A stretch of DNA of 64,000 bases from an uncultured Roseovarius sp. (GTDB lineage Bacteria; Pseudomonadota; Alphaproteobacteria; Rhodobacterales; Rhodobacteraceae). The notes below the pieces were generated by a model. That model was not told the origin of the DNA. It searched no databases and saw nothing but the letters and a program-made list of their open reading frames with translations. Shown here piece by piece: positions 44,022 through 54,800 of the stretch; within the stretch, counting starts at the first letter, position 1; each line of letters begins with the position of its first letter. The position numbers and the translations under genes were made by a program. Location of the stretch: contig OX638333.1 of the NCBI GenBank assembly GCA_951812895.1, positions 548,366 through 612,365 on the forward strand. The letters are read 5' to 3'.

Positions 44022-44660
44022 GATTCATGCTCGAACGCACCATTTCGCACCGCCCCAAGGGCGAATTGGCTTGGCCCGCCCACCAAACTCCGTAGGGCTG
44101 GGTTCACCCCGCCACTCCACGATCTAAATCCCTGCACCATTGTCGGTGGGATAAATCCCACCCTACATCCCGCTCTGCCACGCGCGGAATCAAGGCGCGC
44201 TTTGCGCGCCGCCGCGTGATCGCCCGCTGACCGACAGGTGATTGCTTGCAATCGCCGAGAGGGTGACCGCCCCCCGGGCTGGCAATTGGCCAACGCAAGC
44301 GTCCCGCTCTGATCTCTTTCGGATATGACCACGATAAAATGCCCTGCTCAAATCGTGGTCGCCACCCCGCGGTCTGGCTTGGGCCGGGTCACATCCATTC
44401 GCTTCACAAAAATGCCGGGGTGAACCCCGGCCTACGGAAACACCTACCCGTCTTTGAAACATCACAAAGCGAAATGGCCTGACCCTTACCTTAGGACGGG
44501 GTTTCACCCCGCCACGGCCAGATCTAACTCATGCGCAATCGTTGGTGGGTTGCCAACCAGCGCTCCCCCACCCCGCAGACAACCACGCAACGTGATTCAC
44601 AAGCACGTCTGAATGTGCTAGGCAGGTCGAAAAAGCAGTAAAAAACATACAGGCACCCCT
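44022..44660. repeat. Cluster of palindromic extragenic repeats
   Basis: No gene is supported. Four palindromes were read: GGTGGGAT-AA-ATCCCACC (44145-44162), a REP-like element at 44181-44218 with outer stem CGCGCGG/CCGCGTG and inner stem GGCGCGC-TTT-GCGCGCC (44194-44210), GCCGGGGT-GA-ACCCCGGC (44414-44431), and a weaker GGTGGGTTGCCAACC near 44549. Two blocks share the order TTCACCCCGCCAC, then GATCTAA(A/C)T, then CGGTGGG or TTGGTGGG (about 44102-44150 and 44500-44555), so the region grew by duplication of a composite unit. Confidence 0.65.
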
Positions 44661-45419
44661 ATGCTAGACAGATTGACAGTCGACACCCTCGCCACGTCCG
44701 AGGACATCTCGGAAATGAATTTCTCGGATGCCGCTCTCTCGCACAAAGCGGTCATGTTGCTGGGCTTCCAGCGCACCAAACATATCTCCCGCAAATCACG
44801 GCTGTCCTGGATGGACGGTGATCCCGGACCGCTTAACGCCGAAGCCGCCGCCCGACGGCGCAATATCTTCGATGGTGCCCTGCTTGATATCTATCAGGAA
44901 TATCTTCCGCTGCGCGATCACTTGCGTGCGTATCAAATCCGCCCCAATACCATAGTTGACATAGGCTGCGGTCAGGCATTGAACGATCTTTTCCTGCATC
45001 GCGATTACAACCCGCATTTCACTCTGGTGGATATCGAAGAAACACCTAATCAATATCACTCCTGGGCGAACGAGGGCAGCGGTTATGCCAGCCTCGCCAG
45101 CGCGACTGCCATGCTGCGCGACAATGGAGTAGATGATGTAAACACAGTCGCGATCAACCCCAGAAAGGAACCTGAACGCCTCAACAATCTTAAAGCAGAT
45201 CTTGTGACCAGCCTGTATTCCTGTGGATTTCACTACCCGATTGACGAGTATGTACCTCTCTTTCTCCGCACACTTGAAAATGGCGGGGCGGTCTGTCTCG
45301 ATCTGCGCAACAACTATGTCAAAAACTATCCTGACAGTGCTGGGCAATTGCTTGATGCAGGTGAGGTGACAGTGCTTTACGAAGAAATGAAAGCGAAACG
45401 CATTATTGTAAGAAAATAG
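44661..45419 (+). CDS. SAM-dependent methyltransferase-like protein
   Basis: A 252-residue protein with a class I methyltransferase core. TIVDIGCGQALNDLFL (about residue 97) is motif I, FTLVDIEETPNQYHSW motif II, and DLVTSLYSCGFHYPIDEYV the post-I region. The N-terminal 95 residues are helical and have no clear match. It resembles methyltransferases found near glycan genes but stands alone here, so the substrate is unknown. Confidence 0.7.
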   Translation: MLDRLTVDTLATSEDISEMNFSDAALSHKAVMLLGFQRTKHISRKSRLSWMDGDPGPLNAEAAARRRNIFDGALLDIYQEYLPLRDHLRAYQIRPNTIVDIGCGQALNDLFLHRDYNPHFTLVDIEETPNQYHSWANEGSGYASLASATAMLRDNGVDDVNTVAINPRKEPERLNNLKADLVTSLYSCGFHYPIDEYVPLFLRTLENGGAVCLDLRNNYVKNYPDSAGQLLDAGEVTVLYEEMKAKRIIVRK

Positions 45420-45576
45420 CCCGGCTTCGCGCAATTGCGAGAAATTGCATCTGTCTTTTTACTTCGCAAGCGCTGTTTGGCAACACACAGCCACCGCGTC
45501 GCCCAACACCTGTCTTGACTCCCCACCCCCGACCTGAGACCTAATGATATGGGGGCCACACGCAGGGGATGAACCG

Positions 45577-46041
45577 TTGAGCGACAACACCAAAAAACCA
45601 ACCGCTATCCGGATCAGATCCGCCGCCAAATTCCTCCCCTTTCTTGCCGCCGGTGTTCTGGCCGCCTGTGGCCCACCTCCCGGCCCGTCTGTCCCCTATC
45701 AACCGGGCAAAAACCTCTCTGCCGCCCGGACCGCTGTGCAATCCTGCGTTCCCGCCGCGACCAAAACCGGCAACGGCACCATCATCGGCAGCTATGCCGC
45801 CAGCGCCGTTCTGGGCGGTGTGGTGGTCGGGCCGATCATTGTCGCCACCAAGCACAACAAGATCCGCACAAATGCCGAAGCGCGCGGCGCTGACAAATGC
45901 CTCGCCAAGCAGGGATTTGTCCGCCGCGATCTGACCGTTGATGAGATGCGCGCGCTGAATTCGCATGATCAATATGTGCGCGAGGCGTTGCTGGATCATC
46001 TGATCGGCGGCGGCACTCTGGACACATTTTACAAGAGCTAA
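45577..46041 (+). CDS. Putative lipoprotein
   Basis: A 154-residue protein starting at TTG 45577, with an AGGGGAT site seven bases upstream; the ATG at 45544 adds a non-signal extension. Residues 13-31 form a lipoprotein signal peptide (FLPFLAAGVLAAC, lipid cysteine C31). The rest has a glycine-rich helix (YAASAVLGGVVVGPIIVA) and a cysteine pair (C in QSCVP and in DKCLAKQGF). It lies upstream of another lipoprotein gene. Function is unknown; an envelope role is likely. Confidence 0.72.
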   Translation: MSDNTKKPTAIRIRSAAKFLPFLAAGVLAACGPPPGPSVPYQPGKNLSAARTAVQSCVPAATKTGNGTIIGSYAASAVLGGVVVGPIIVATKHNKIRTNAEARGADKCLAKQGFVRRDLTVDEMRALNSHDQYVREALLDHLIGGGTLDTFYKS

Positions 46042-46257
46042 AACCGCCCGTTATTGCCGGCTGGTCGTGTTTTTCGCTGCACTGCAGCGGTGTACAGGGG
46101 GTGCACGGGTTGTGTACGGATATCACCCCCCTTTTTTGAAGAACCCTCTCGCAGCTGCGGCAATCCCCCGCGCGGCGCATACCTCATTTGTAAATAGGGC
46201 GTGTTTTGGGTGAATATTGTGTTTCAACATTTAGCCAAAACGCTTTAACCTTTCCGT

Positions 46258-46932
46258 ATGCGTGTTTTGGTCTTCCTGTCTTTATTGTTTCTCACTTCCT
46301 GTGGCAGGCCCCTGACGGTCGCGGAAAAATCCTTTGCAAATCAAATGCATGGCTCCAGTATCGATGTGTCCCGCATCCGTCTGGTCAATGGCGCCCTGAT
46401 CGGAAAAGTCACCTATGCGCGGCAGAAAAGACCCCGTGTCGCCTGTCGCGAGCGCATCTTCCCTGAACCCACATCTGACCTCGTCACCGTAGGCCCCGCC
46501 GCCTTTGTCCTGCATGATAAAGTGTTCTTTGCAAAAGAGTGGTATGAGGTTGATTTCCTTCCACAATTTCCCAAACGGATGAGCCTGATTCACGCCATGT
46601 TATTCGCCCATGAGATCACCCACGTCTGGCAATGGCAGAACCGCGACAGGACCGGCTACACTCCGCTGCGCGCCGCCAATGAACATGGCGGCGGGCGTGA
46701 TCCCTATCTTTTTGATATCAATACAAAAACCCGGTATCTCGATTACGCTTACGAACAACAGGCCAGCATCGTCGAGGAATACGTCTGCTGCGCTGCTTTG
46801 GACCCAAATGCCCCCCGCACCAAACGGCTTGAATCCATGCTGAAAGAGGCAATGCCGCTCAGCCGCCTGAGCGTTCCCAAAGATGTAATCCTACCTTGGG
46901 ACGGCGCCGAAACCCGTGGAATTTGTCGCTAA
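46258..46932 (+). CDS. Lipoprotein with HExxH zinc-peptidase-like motif
   Basis: A 224-residue protein with a short lipoprotein signal (VFLSLLFLTSC, lipid cysteine C15). A potential zinc site is HEITH (H118-H122) in LFAHEITHVWQWQ, with E158-167 region glutamates (ASIVEEYVCC) as possible third ligand. The motif resembles gluzincin-type peptidases, yet the protein is smaller than most. It could trim envelope proteins or be an inactive relative. The weak ribosome-binding site leaves the start somewhat open. Confidence 0.7.
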   Translation: MRVLVFLSLLFLTSCGRPLTVAEKSFANQMHGSSIDVSRIRLVNGALIGKVTYARQKRPRVACRERIFPEPTSDLVTVGPAAFVLHDKVFFAKEWYEVDFLPQFPKRMSLIHAMLFAHEITHVWQWQNRDRTGYTPLRAANEHGGGRDPYLFDINTKTRYLDYAYEQQASIVEEYVCCAALDPNAPRTKRLESMLKEAMPLSRLSVPKDVILPWDGAETRGICR

Positions 46933-46936
46933 ACCC

Positions 46937-47434
46937 TTAATAAGGCTCAGCTTCACAAGGTTTCCCCTGTACGCATTCCACCACGGCCTTTAGCGTTTTT
47001 TCCGTCGGATTCGCAAACCCGAACCCGCCACATGGATTGACCGACAGGATATACCCTGTGGCGGTCTTTTCCAGAAATGCAAGGTACTCGACACCCGTCG
47101 CCGCACTGCCACACCAGGGACCGTAACACTGTGCATTCAATGTGATTTTTCGGTCAAACTTTGCTTTGAATCCCTTCAATGTCAGGGATTTACCTGTGAT
47201 ACGCGCGGGAATATCTGTGTTTTCCGGGGTCGCTTCCTGATGCTCCCAATCGGTCTGCGGCAGCTTTGCCTCGTCAAAGACCAATTTGCCATGAACCACC
47301 ATATAGGCCTCTTCCGCTTCCGACGCGTGCTGGAAGGTCCGGATCGGATCCGAAAGCACGCAGCTTAGCGCCAGTGCCGGTTGCGCTGCGAATAACATCA
47401 TGACACCAAAATAGGCCTTCGAAATCAATCTCAT
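46937..47434 (-). CDS. Exported cysteine-rich protein of unknown function
   Basis: A 165-residue protein with a clear signal peptide ([17 protein letters not shown], cleavage after about residue 23). The mature part has about seven cysteines ([31 protein letters not shown]), enough for disulfide-stabilised folding in the periplasm. Its ATG overlaps the stop of rppH (47431-47434), so it is translated with it. I do not recognise a family. Confidence 0.75.
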   Translation of the reverse strand: MRLISKAYFGVMMLFAAQPALALSCVLSDPIRTFQHASEAEEAYMVVHGKLVFDEAKLPQTDWEHQEATPENTDIPARITGKSLTLKGFKAKFDRKITLNAQCYGPWCGSAATGVEYLAFLEKTATGYILSVNPCGGFGFANPTEKTLKAVVECVQGKPCEAEPY

Positions 47435-47913
47435 AACATCTCTCCAAATTCTTCCAGAACGCGCGCATAGACCTCGCGTTTGAATGGAACAATATTTGCC
47501 ACCAACTGATCCGCAGGCAGCCAACGCCACTCAGAAAACTCCGGATGTTTGGTGGCAATGTTCACATCGTCGTCTTTCCCCTGAAACCGCAAAAGGAACC
47601 ACTTTTGCTCTTGCCCGCGAAACCGTCCCTTCCAGATCCGCGGCACAATTTCATGCGGCAATTCATAGGGGATCCAATCGGCGCTTTCCGCTTCTACCCG
47701 TACCAAGTGCCCGGCCACTCCGGTCTCTTCCCAAAGCTCTCGTAACGCCGCTGTCCGGGGCTCTTCCCCCGGGTCCACACCACCCTGCGGCATTTGCCAG
47801 GCAGGCACATCGCTGTCGATGCGCTGGCCCACAAAAACATCGCCATCACGATTGACCAACATCACACCGACACAAGGCCGATAGGGCAGCCTCTCAATCT
47901 CTTCCGGTGTCAT
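47431..47913 (-). CDS. rppH: RNA pyrophosphohydrolase
   Basis: A 160-residue Nudix hydrolase that removes pyrophosphate from the 5' end of mRNA and so starts decay. The Nudix box [23 protein letters not shown] is complete, and [19 protein letters not shown] plus QKWFLLRF are RppH-like. The ATG at 47913 follows GGAGG; the frame to 47937 adds unrelated residues. It overlaps the next (minus-strand) exported-protein gene by an ATGA. Confidence 0.93.
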   Translation of the reverse strand: MTPEEIERLPYRPCVGVMLVNRDGDVFVGQRIDSDVPAWQMPQGGVDPGEEPRTAALRELWEETGVAGHLVRVEAESADWIPYELPHEIVPRIWKGRFRGQEQKWFLLRFQGKDDDVNIATKHPEFSEWRWLPADQLVANIVPFKREVYARVLEEFGEML

Positions 47914-47968
47914 ACCTGCCCTCCTGATACCTGGCAAACATGCGCAGCTTCGGCTCAGAGTTCAACCC

Positions 47969-49981
47969 TTACGCGGCCAGACCGCGCCCTTTTAGCAAGG
48001 CCTCAACCCCCGGCAAACGGCCTCTGAATGCAAGATACAACTCTTCGGCATCACGTGACCCACCGGTCGATAAAATGTTATTTTCCAGGGCCTTGGCCCG
48101 GTCTTCATCAAAGGCTCCATCAGCCTCTTCGAAGGCAGAGAATGCATCTGCATCCATCACCTCGGACCACATGTAACTATAATAACCACTGGAATATCCA
48201 TCGCCCGCAAATACATGAGCAAAATGCGGGCTGGCATGACGCATGGTGATCGCATTGGGAAGACCAAGTTCTTTCAATATCTCAGCCTGCCGCTCCATCA
48301 CGTCATCCGGCACGGCCCCCTCGTGAAATGCCAGATCAACCAGGGCCGATGCGACATATTCCACCGTTTGGAATCCCATGTCGAATGTTGCAGCGCCCAG
48401 AACCTTTTCCAGCATTTCCGTGGGCATCGGCTCTCCGGTGTTCGCATGTGTTGCAAACTCCGCCAGCACCTCGGGCACCTCCAGCCAATGTTCAAACAAC
48501 TGGCTGGGCAGTTCAACAAAGTCCCTTGCAACATTGGTGCCTGAAACGGATTCATATGTCACATCTGACAGCATCTGATGCAGCGCGTGGCCAAACTCAT
48601 GAAACACTGTGCGGGCGTCATCGTAACTCAGCAATGCAGGTGTTGCCTTGGCAAAATTGCAGACGTTGATCACAACCGGCCCCTGCACCTTTGGAAACTT
48701 TGCCTGCCCACGCATGGCACTGCACCACGCCCCTGACCGCTTGGACGGTCGCGCGAAATAATCGCCAATGAAAATCGCAATATGCTCGCCACCGCGTGTC
48801 ACTTCCCAAGCCCGGCAATCGGCATGGTAAAGCGGCACATCAATTGACTCAAACTCTAACCCGAACAGGCGGTTCGCACAGGCAAACCCGGCCTCGATCA
48901 TCCGGTCCAACTGCAGAAAAGGTTTCAGCTCAGCCTCATCCAGATCATGCTCTGCCTTGCGCCGCTTTTCCGCATAGTATCGCCAGTCCCAAGGCTCCAG
49001 CGTGCCGTTTACGCCATCCGCATGCATCATCGTTGCCAAAATATCCGCGTCCGCATTGGCCCGTGCCTTGGCAGGCTCCCAAACCTTCATCAGTAGCTCG
49101 CGCACTGCTTCGGGTGTTTTGGCCATCTCGGTTTCCAGCTTGAAATCGGCAAAGCTTTCATACCCCAACAATTGTGCCCGCTCTTTCCGTAACGCCAGCG
49201 TTTCCCTTGCGATGTCGCGGTTGTCAGTGTCACCCCCGTTAGCGCCGCGTGAAACCCATGCGGCAAAGGCGCTCTCTCGCAAATCGCGGCGGGGAGAGAA
49301 CTGCAAAAAAGGCACAATCAAAGACCGTGACAGAGTAATAGCTGGCCCATCCAATTTGAGTTCCCGCCCGGCCTCATGTGCGGCATCCACGACAAACCCT
49401 GGCAATCCCTCCAGATCAGAGTCTTCCAGCGCCATATGCCAACCGGCCTCGTCGGCCAGAAGGATTTGCATAAACGCTGTGCCCAATTCCGCCAGTCTTG
49501 ACATGATGGCGCGCATCCGGGTCTCTTCCTTTCCGGTCAGCGCCGCACCGGCCCGCCGGAACGCGCGATGTGTCAGCATCAAAACCCGCGACTGTTCGTC
49601 TGTCAGGTCCAGGGTCTTATGCTTGTCCCAAAGTGCACAAATGCGCGCGAACAGCGCCTTGTTGCCGTAAACCTCCGAGGCGTGCGCAGCCAGTTTCGGG
49701 CCGAATTCCCGTTGCAGTTCCTGCCTTTTGGGATTGCTGTCCGCCCCTGCCACCGTGAAGAACGCCGCCAGCACCTTGTCCAGCGCCTTACCTTCGGTTT
49801 CCAGCGCCTCGACCGTGTTGACAAATGTCGGTGGATCGGGGTTTTCGGCGATCTTTGCAATATCCTCTTTCGCCTGCACCAGCGCCGTCTCAAAGGCGGG
49901 TGCAAAATGTTCATCTTTGATCAAATCAAAGGGGGCCATCTCAAATCGAGTGTCCCAACTGGTCAAAAGCGGATTAGTCAT
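47969..49981 (-). CDS. M3-family oligopeptidase
   Basis: A 670-residue zinc metallopeptidase of family M3, close to peptidyl-dipeptidase Dcp and oligopeptidase A. The zinc site is HEFGH (H461-H465) in RTVFHEFGHALHQML, with the third ligand in the ESVSGTNVARDFVELPSQL region. No signal peptide is seen, so it acts in the cytosol on short peptides. The ATG at 49981 is chosen because AAGGAGA lies eight bases before it; the ATG at 49987 is too close. Confidence 0.93.
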   Translation of the reverse strand: MTNPLLTSWDTRFEMAPFDLIKDEHFAPAFETALVQAKEDIAKIAENPDPPTFVNTVEALETEGKALDKVLAAFFTVAGADSNPKRQELQREFGPKLAAHASEVYGNKALFARICALWDKHKTLDLTDEQSRVLMLTHRAFRRAGAALTGKEETRMRAIMSRLAELGTAFMQILLADEAGWHMALEDSDLEGLPGFVVDAAHEAGRELKLDGPAITLSRSLIVPFLQFSPRRDLRESAFAAWVSRGANGGDTDNRDIARETLALRKERAQLLGYESFADFKLETEMAKTPEAVRELLMKVWEPAKARANADADILATMMHADGVNGTLEPWDWRYYAEKRRKAEHDLDEAELKPFLQLDRMIEAGFACANRLFGLEFESIDVPLYHADCRAWEVTRGGEHIAIFIGDYFARPSKRSGAWCSAMRGQAKFPKVQGPVVINVCNFAKATPALLSYDDARTVFHEFGHALHQMLSDVTYESVSGTNVARDFVELPSQLFEHWLEVPEVLAEFATHANTGEPMPTEMLEKVLGAATFDMGFQTVEYVASALVDLAFHEGAVPDDVMERQAEILKELGLPNAITMRHASPHFAHVFAGDGYSSGYYSYMWSEVMDADAFSAFEEADGAFDEDRAKALENNILSTGGSRDAEELYLAFRGRLPGVEALLKGRGLAA

Positions 49982-50160
49982 GCGCATATCTCCTTTGGGG
50001 CCAAGCTAGTGCGAAAACAAACGAGGTAAAATAGCTTATCAATTCTAGGGCACGTTGATGGCGCAACGGGCTTACCCCGCTCGGACAAGAAAACCGAAAC
50101 AGGCTTGCCAAGCCCCTGCAAATTTGCCCAACTCAGCACCGGCTTACCAAGGGATAGGAC

Positions 50161-51369
50161 ATGACTAAAACCAACCAACCAATGGGCCCGCAAACGACCG
50201 CCATTCATGCAGGCGAAGGCCCCGATCCTACGACAGGAGCTTCGGCCCCGGCGCTGCACATGTCCTCGACTTTTGTTGTGGAAGAGGCCGCAGGTTTTTC
50301 CGCCCATGATCTCGATGACAACAGCGGCTTTCTTTATTCCCGCTGGGGCAATCCCACTGTGGCAATGCTTGAACAAAAAATCGCCGCTGTCGAAGGGGCC
50401 GAGGCTTGCCTTTGTCTGGCCAGCGGTATGGCCGCAGCATCGGCTATGTTCTTTACGTTTCTGTCGGCAGGTGATCACGCAATTGTTTCGGATGTGTCTT
50501 ACGCAGGCGTGGCCGAACTGGCCCGCGAAACCCTGCCACGCATGGGTATCGAAGTCAGCTATGTCGACATGTCCGACCCGGCAAATCTTGCCGCAGCCCT
50601 TCGCGACAATACCAAGCTTGTGCATTGCGAGACGCCGGTGAACCCGATCTGCCGCCTGACAGATCTGGTAGCGGTGGCGAAGCTCGCCCATGACGCTGGT
50701 GCATTGCTAAGCTGTGATGCAACCTTTGCCTCGCCCTTGGGGCAGGATTGCGTGGCTCTTGGCGTCGACCTGATCATGCATTCGATCACCAAATACATCG
50801 GCGGTCACGGCGATGCCGTGGGCGGCGCGATCTGTGGGCGCCGGGATCTGATCGGTCAACTCCGCGCCGAAGCGGCCATTCATCATGGCGGCGTTCTTTC
50901 CCCTTTCAATGCATGGCTCATAGCGCGCGGCCTTTCACTGTTGCCACTCCGCATGCGCGCCCATTACGAGGGTGCGATGGCCGTTGCGAGATGGCTCGAA
51001 GATCAGCCTTCGGTCACCAAGGTGATCTATCCCGGCCTGCCTTCGCATCCGCAGTATGAACTGTCGCAGCGCCAGATGACTAATCCCGGCGGCATGATCG
51101 CGTTTCAGGTGGGCAGCGCCGAACAAGGCACTGCATTGACCACACGTATGGCCGCAGAGCTGGAAGTGATTCATCATGCGGTCTCGCTCGGTCATCACCG
51201 GTCTTTGATCTTCTGGATGGGCACAGATGGATTAATGGAAACCTCCTTTCACCTCGAAGGCCAACAGCTTGAAAGCTACCGCGCCTATGCCGGAGACGGA
51301 GTATTTCGCTTTTCGGTCGGGCTGGAGGATGCGGATGACCTGATCGCAGATCTGGCAAGGGTGCTCTGA
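50161..51369 (+). CDS. PLP-dependent trans-sulfuration enzyme (cystathionine/methionine gamma-lyase type)
   Basis: A 402-residue fold-type I enzyme of the Cys/Met metabolism family. The PLP lysine is K211 in HSITKYIGGHGD. Earlier signatures are YSRWGNPTVAMLEQKIAAVEGAE and SGMAAASAMFFTFLSAGDH. The C-terminal part has VIYPGLPSHPQYELSQRQM and AVSLGHHRSLIFW. Members include cystathionine gamma-synthase, beta- or gamma-lyase and methionine gamma-lyase; the exact reaction cannot be read from sequence. An AAGGGATAGG site precedes the start. Confidence 0.9.
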   Translation: MTKTNQPMGPQTTAIHAGEGPDPTTGASAPALHMSSTFVVEEAAGFSAHDLDDNSGFLYSRWGNPTVAMLEQKIAAVEGAEACLCLASGMAAASAMFFTFLSAGDHAIVSDVSYAGVAELARETLPRMGIEVSYVDMSDPANLAAALRDNTKLVHCETPVNPICRLTDLVAVAKLAHDAGALLSCDATFASPLGQDCVALGVDLIMHSITKYIGGHGDAVGGAICGRRDLIGQLRAEAAIHHGGVLSPFNAWLIARGLSLLPLRMRAHYEGAMAVARWLEDQPSVTKVIYPGLPSHPQYELSQRQMTNPGGMIAFQVGSAEQGTALTTRMAAELEVIHHAVSLGHHRSLIFWMGTDGLMETSFHLEGQQLESYRAYAGDGVFRFSVGLEDADDLIADLARVL

Positions 51370-51889
51370 CACCTTTGAAAGCAAAGAAAAATTCATAGCT
51401 TTGCCAAAGGTTGTTTCATCATGCAGAGATACACCTGATCTTAATGTACCTTGGGCGTCGAATCGTTTTATGCTAAAACACACGTCACAGAATTTTTGAC
51501 GATAACAAACCAGAATCTGAAAATTCTTCTGTTCATTTTCGGCAACAATCTGACGTTATAGCGATGGTTGTCCATCATTGGACGCCAATAACCACCTTCA
51601 GAGCGATTTTTGTATTCAGGTCAGCCCCTTAGACATTAACCTGCATTAAATTGGTTGTTTGGGGGTTGCCCTGATCGCGCGAAATCTGCTCCGCGCTGAC
51701 AGGATTAGAGGCACAACATCACGTTTGATTTGCGGTCTCTACTAACCCCAATTGTTCTGCAGTATCGCACGCGATCGCCAATCCTGGCCGATCCGTTGTA
51801 TCGCGACATATGTTACGGACCAACCTTTCGCTGTCGGATTTGCCCCACCCAAAGGGCATGGTCGGACTGCCAACAGGAAAGAGGGTTAC
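51370..51889. other. Intergenic region before the giant repeat protein
   Basis: About 520 bases with no gene I can support and no terminator or clear operator. Its last 20 bases contain a GAGGG ribosome-binding site (51881-51885) for the GTG start at 51890. The promoter of the giant gene should lie here, but no -35/-10 pair stood out. Confidence 0.5.
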
Positions 51890-54800
51890 GTGCCGAATTT
51901 TATCTTTGACTGGCTTGGGATATTTGGCGGCGGAAGTTCGCCTTCCAATACATCATTTGGCCCTGTGGACATCAAATTCTCAACCTCAGCTGCAGCAGGC
52001 GGTGCTCCGACAAGCCAATCAGTCGCAGTAGACGGAACAAACACCCTCGGCAACACAACCGGATTTCTTGAGCTGCAGATCGACGCAGCGACGGCAGGTC
52101 AAGGCATCGTTCAAACGATCGAATTTGACACGCCCTTTCCCAATACCGGCGTCACGAATGTGTCATTCGACATTCTGGATGTTGATCAGGACACGTTTGA
52201 CGATCAGGTCCGGATCATAGCCTATGATCCGGCGGGAAATGTCCTGCCATCAAACGTGGTTACTCTGACTGCACCCCCAACCGTCGCCATCAGCGGTGAC
52301 TCGGCCAACGGAAATGCTACGGCCGCACCCTCTGATCTGAGCGGCAATGTCAGCGTGTCCATTGCCGCCGAAATTGGAAAGATCGATATCATCTTTACCG
52401 CCGGGCCCGATGTGATCGGTGACCCAACGTCTCAGGAAATCGGTATTGGCCCGATCAGCTATTCCAGCAATGCAATCTTTGATGACAGGCCGGATGAGAC
52501 GCCTGCACCTGCGGATGCCGCCGATGACGGGATGATCACCGGCACGGCAGAGGATGACATCATCTTTGGCGGCACCATTGCCGATGGTGGGTTCATCTCC
52601 GGGTCCAATACCGGGGCCGACAATGATGCCACAACACCAAATGACACCATCACCGGTGAGGGCGGCAATGACACCATTTTTGCCGGGGCTGGGGACGACT
52701 CCGTTCTGGGCGGTATGGGCAATGATTCCATTCACGGCGGAACCGGCAACAACATCCTGAACGGGGATGGCGGCGAAGATACCATCTTTGGCGGTGATAT
52801 GGCGGATATCATCGACGGCGGTGACGAACGCGACTTTATCTTTAGCGGTGCCGGTGCGGATGAGATCCGCGCAGGCGGTGGCAACGACATGGTCACCGAA
52901 TCTGCGGCGGATGTTGCAGGCAACATCCTGATTGACGGCGGCACAGGTTCGGATCAGTTCGAAATCGCTCCGGGTGGGGTCAGCTCTGCCTCTCTTACCG
53001 GTGTCACGTTTCAGAACTTTGAGTTTCTGAGCATTGATCGTGACACAACGAATTTCACCGTCGAATTGCTGGCGTCACAGGCGGATGATCTGAACGCGGT
53101 TTTTCTGAGCGGATTTGAAACCAATACCCGCACCATCGATATATCGATGGGTGATCAGACCACGCTTGATCTGTTCGGGCTGGGCGTAAGCAACTTTCGC
53201 GCCGGTGATGCGTTCAGGGTGTTCGGTGACGGCGATGCAGAAACCATATCCGGTACATTCGTTGCTGATTCGATCTCCGGCGCTGGCGGCGATGACAGCC
53301 TGACCGGCCATGGCGGCAGCGATACGATCCTTGGCGGCGGCGGAAATGACACCCTGAACGGTGGGTTCGGTGCGGATCTTCTCGACGGCGGAACAGAGAA
53401 TGATGAGATCAACGGCGATGAGGGTGACGATACGATCATCGCGTCAATTGGCGATGACACCATAGATGGCGGCGCGGATACGGACACATATAATTCTGGC
53501 AATGCGACGCAGACGCGGCTTGATGTGAATCGTGCTGAGGACGCTCAGGCAAGGCTGAATTTCCTTACCGGTACGTTGACCTTTGACACCATTACCGGTG
53601 TTGAGAGATTTTCAGCGGGAGAACGATTGGGGGCAAACGACCAGTTTTTCACATCCTCCCGCATTGCGGCGGAAGATGTCGGAACGCAGGTACAGGGTAT
53701 TTCTGACACTGCGGTTGGTGAGTTCACCCCTCTTGGCGGTACCGCAATAGCATTCGGGCCAGGCGAGACCTATCAGATTTCCAACATTCTGGAAGGGACA
53801 TCGCCGGGTGGCGGCGCCGCGGTGATTGGCCCGGTTGGTTCTTACCGGATTACGTCCGGGGATGAGAACGGCCAGATTGGCAACATTGCTTACGAAAATT
53901 TCGAAGAAATCAGGTTCACTGTTGAGGCATCTCAGCCCGGCGTTGTCGACGGTCGCGAGACTGGTGAGAACATGGGGGTTGGTTACTTCGATCCACAGGG
54001 TGACCAAATCACCACCGGCGACGACAGTATTCTTGGTAACGGCGGCAACGATACGATTGATGGGAGAAGTGGGAACGATACGATCGATGGTGGCGATGGT
54101 AACGACACGGTCAATGGCAGCGAAGGGGATGACACGTTCATTGCCTCAGCCGGTGACAATGTAATTGATGGTGGCGCGGATAAAGACACCTATGACGGCA
54201 GCGGAATTGAACGGACGCTGGTTATCACAAGCGACGACGGAAATGGCCGCGTTTTCACATCTTTTGCAACGGGCCCTACAGGCGATGATACGGTCTCGGG
54301 CATCGAACATTTTATTGCCCCTGAATCAGCGAGTTCAGACGATTCAATTGCGCTAACCACCGTTATTCCAGCTACCGCGATCAGCACATCAATTCAGGGA
54401 CTTTCTGATGCCGCTGCCGGGGCATTCTTGTCTGAAAGCGGTGTGCCGACATCATTCGGCCCCACGCAAACCTACCAGCTTTCGCATATCCTGAGCGGCA
54501 CATCGCCGGACGGTGCCTCTCCGGCGGTTGGCCCGGTCGGCTTTTACCGGGTGTCCTCAGGCGAAGAAAGCGGTCAGATCGGCAATATAAGTTTCGAGAA
54601 TTTCGAAACGATTGAATTCGAAGTCGAAGACCTAACCGATGGTGTTGTCGACGGTCTTGATACTGACGAGCTGATGGAGTCGGGCTATACCGACGCGCAG
54701 GGCGATCAGATCACCGCAGGTGCCGACAGCGTCCTCGGCAATGGTGGCAACGACACGATTGACGGCGACGGCGGCAACGACACAATTGAAGGCGGTGCCG

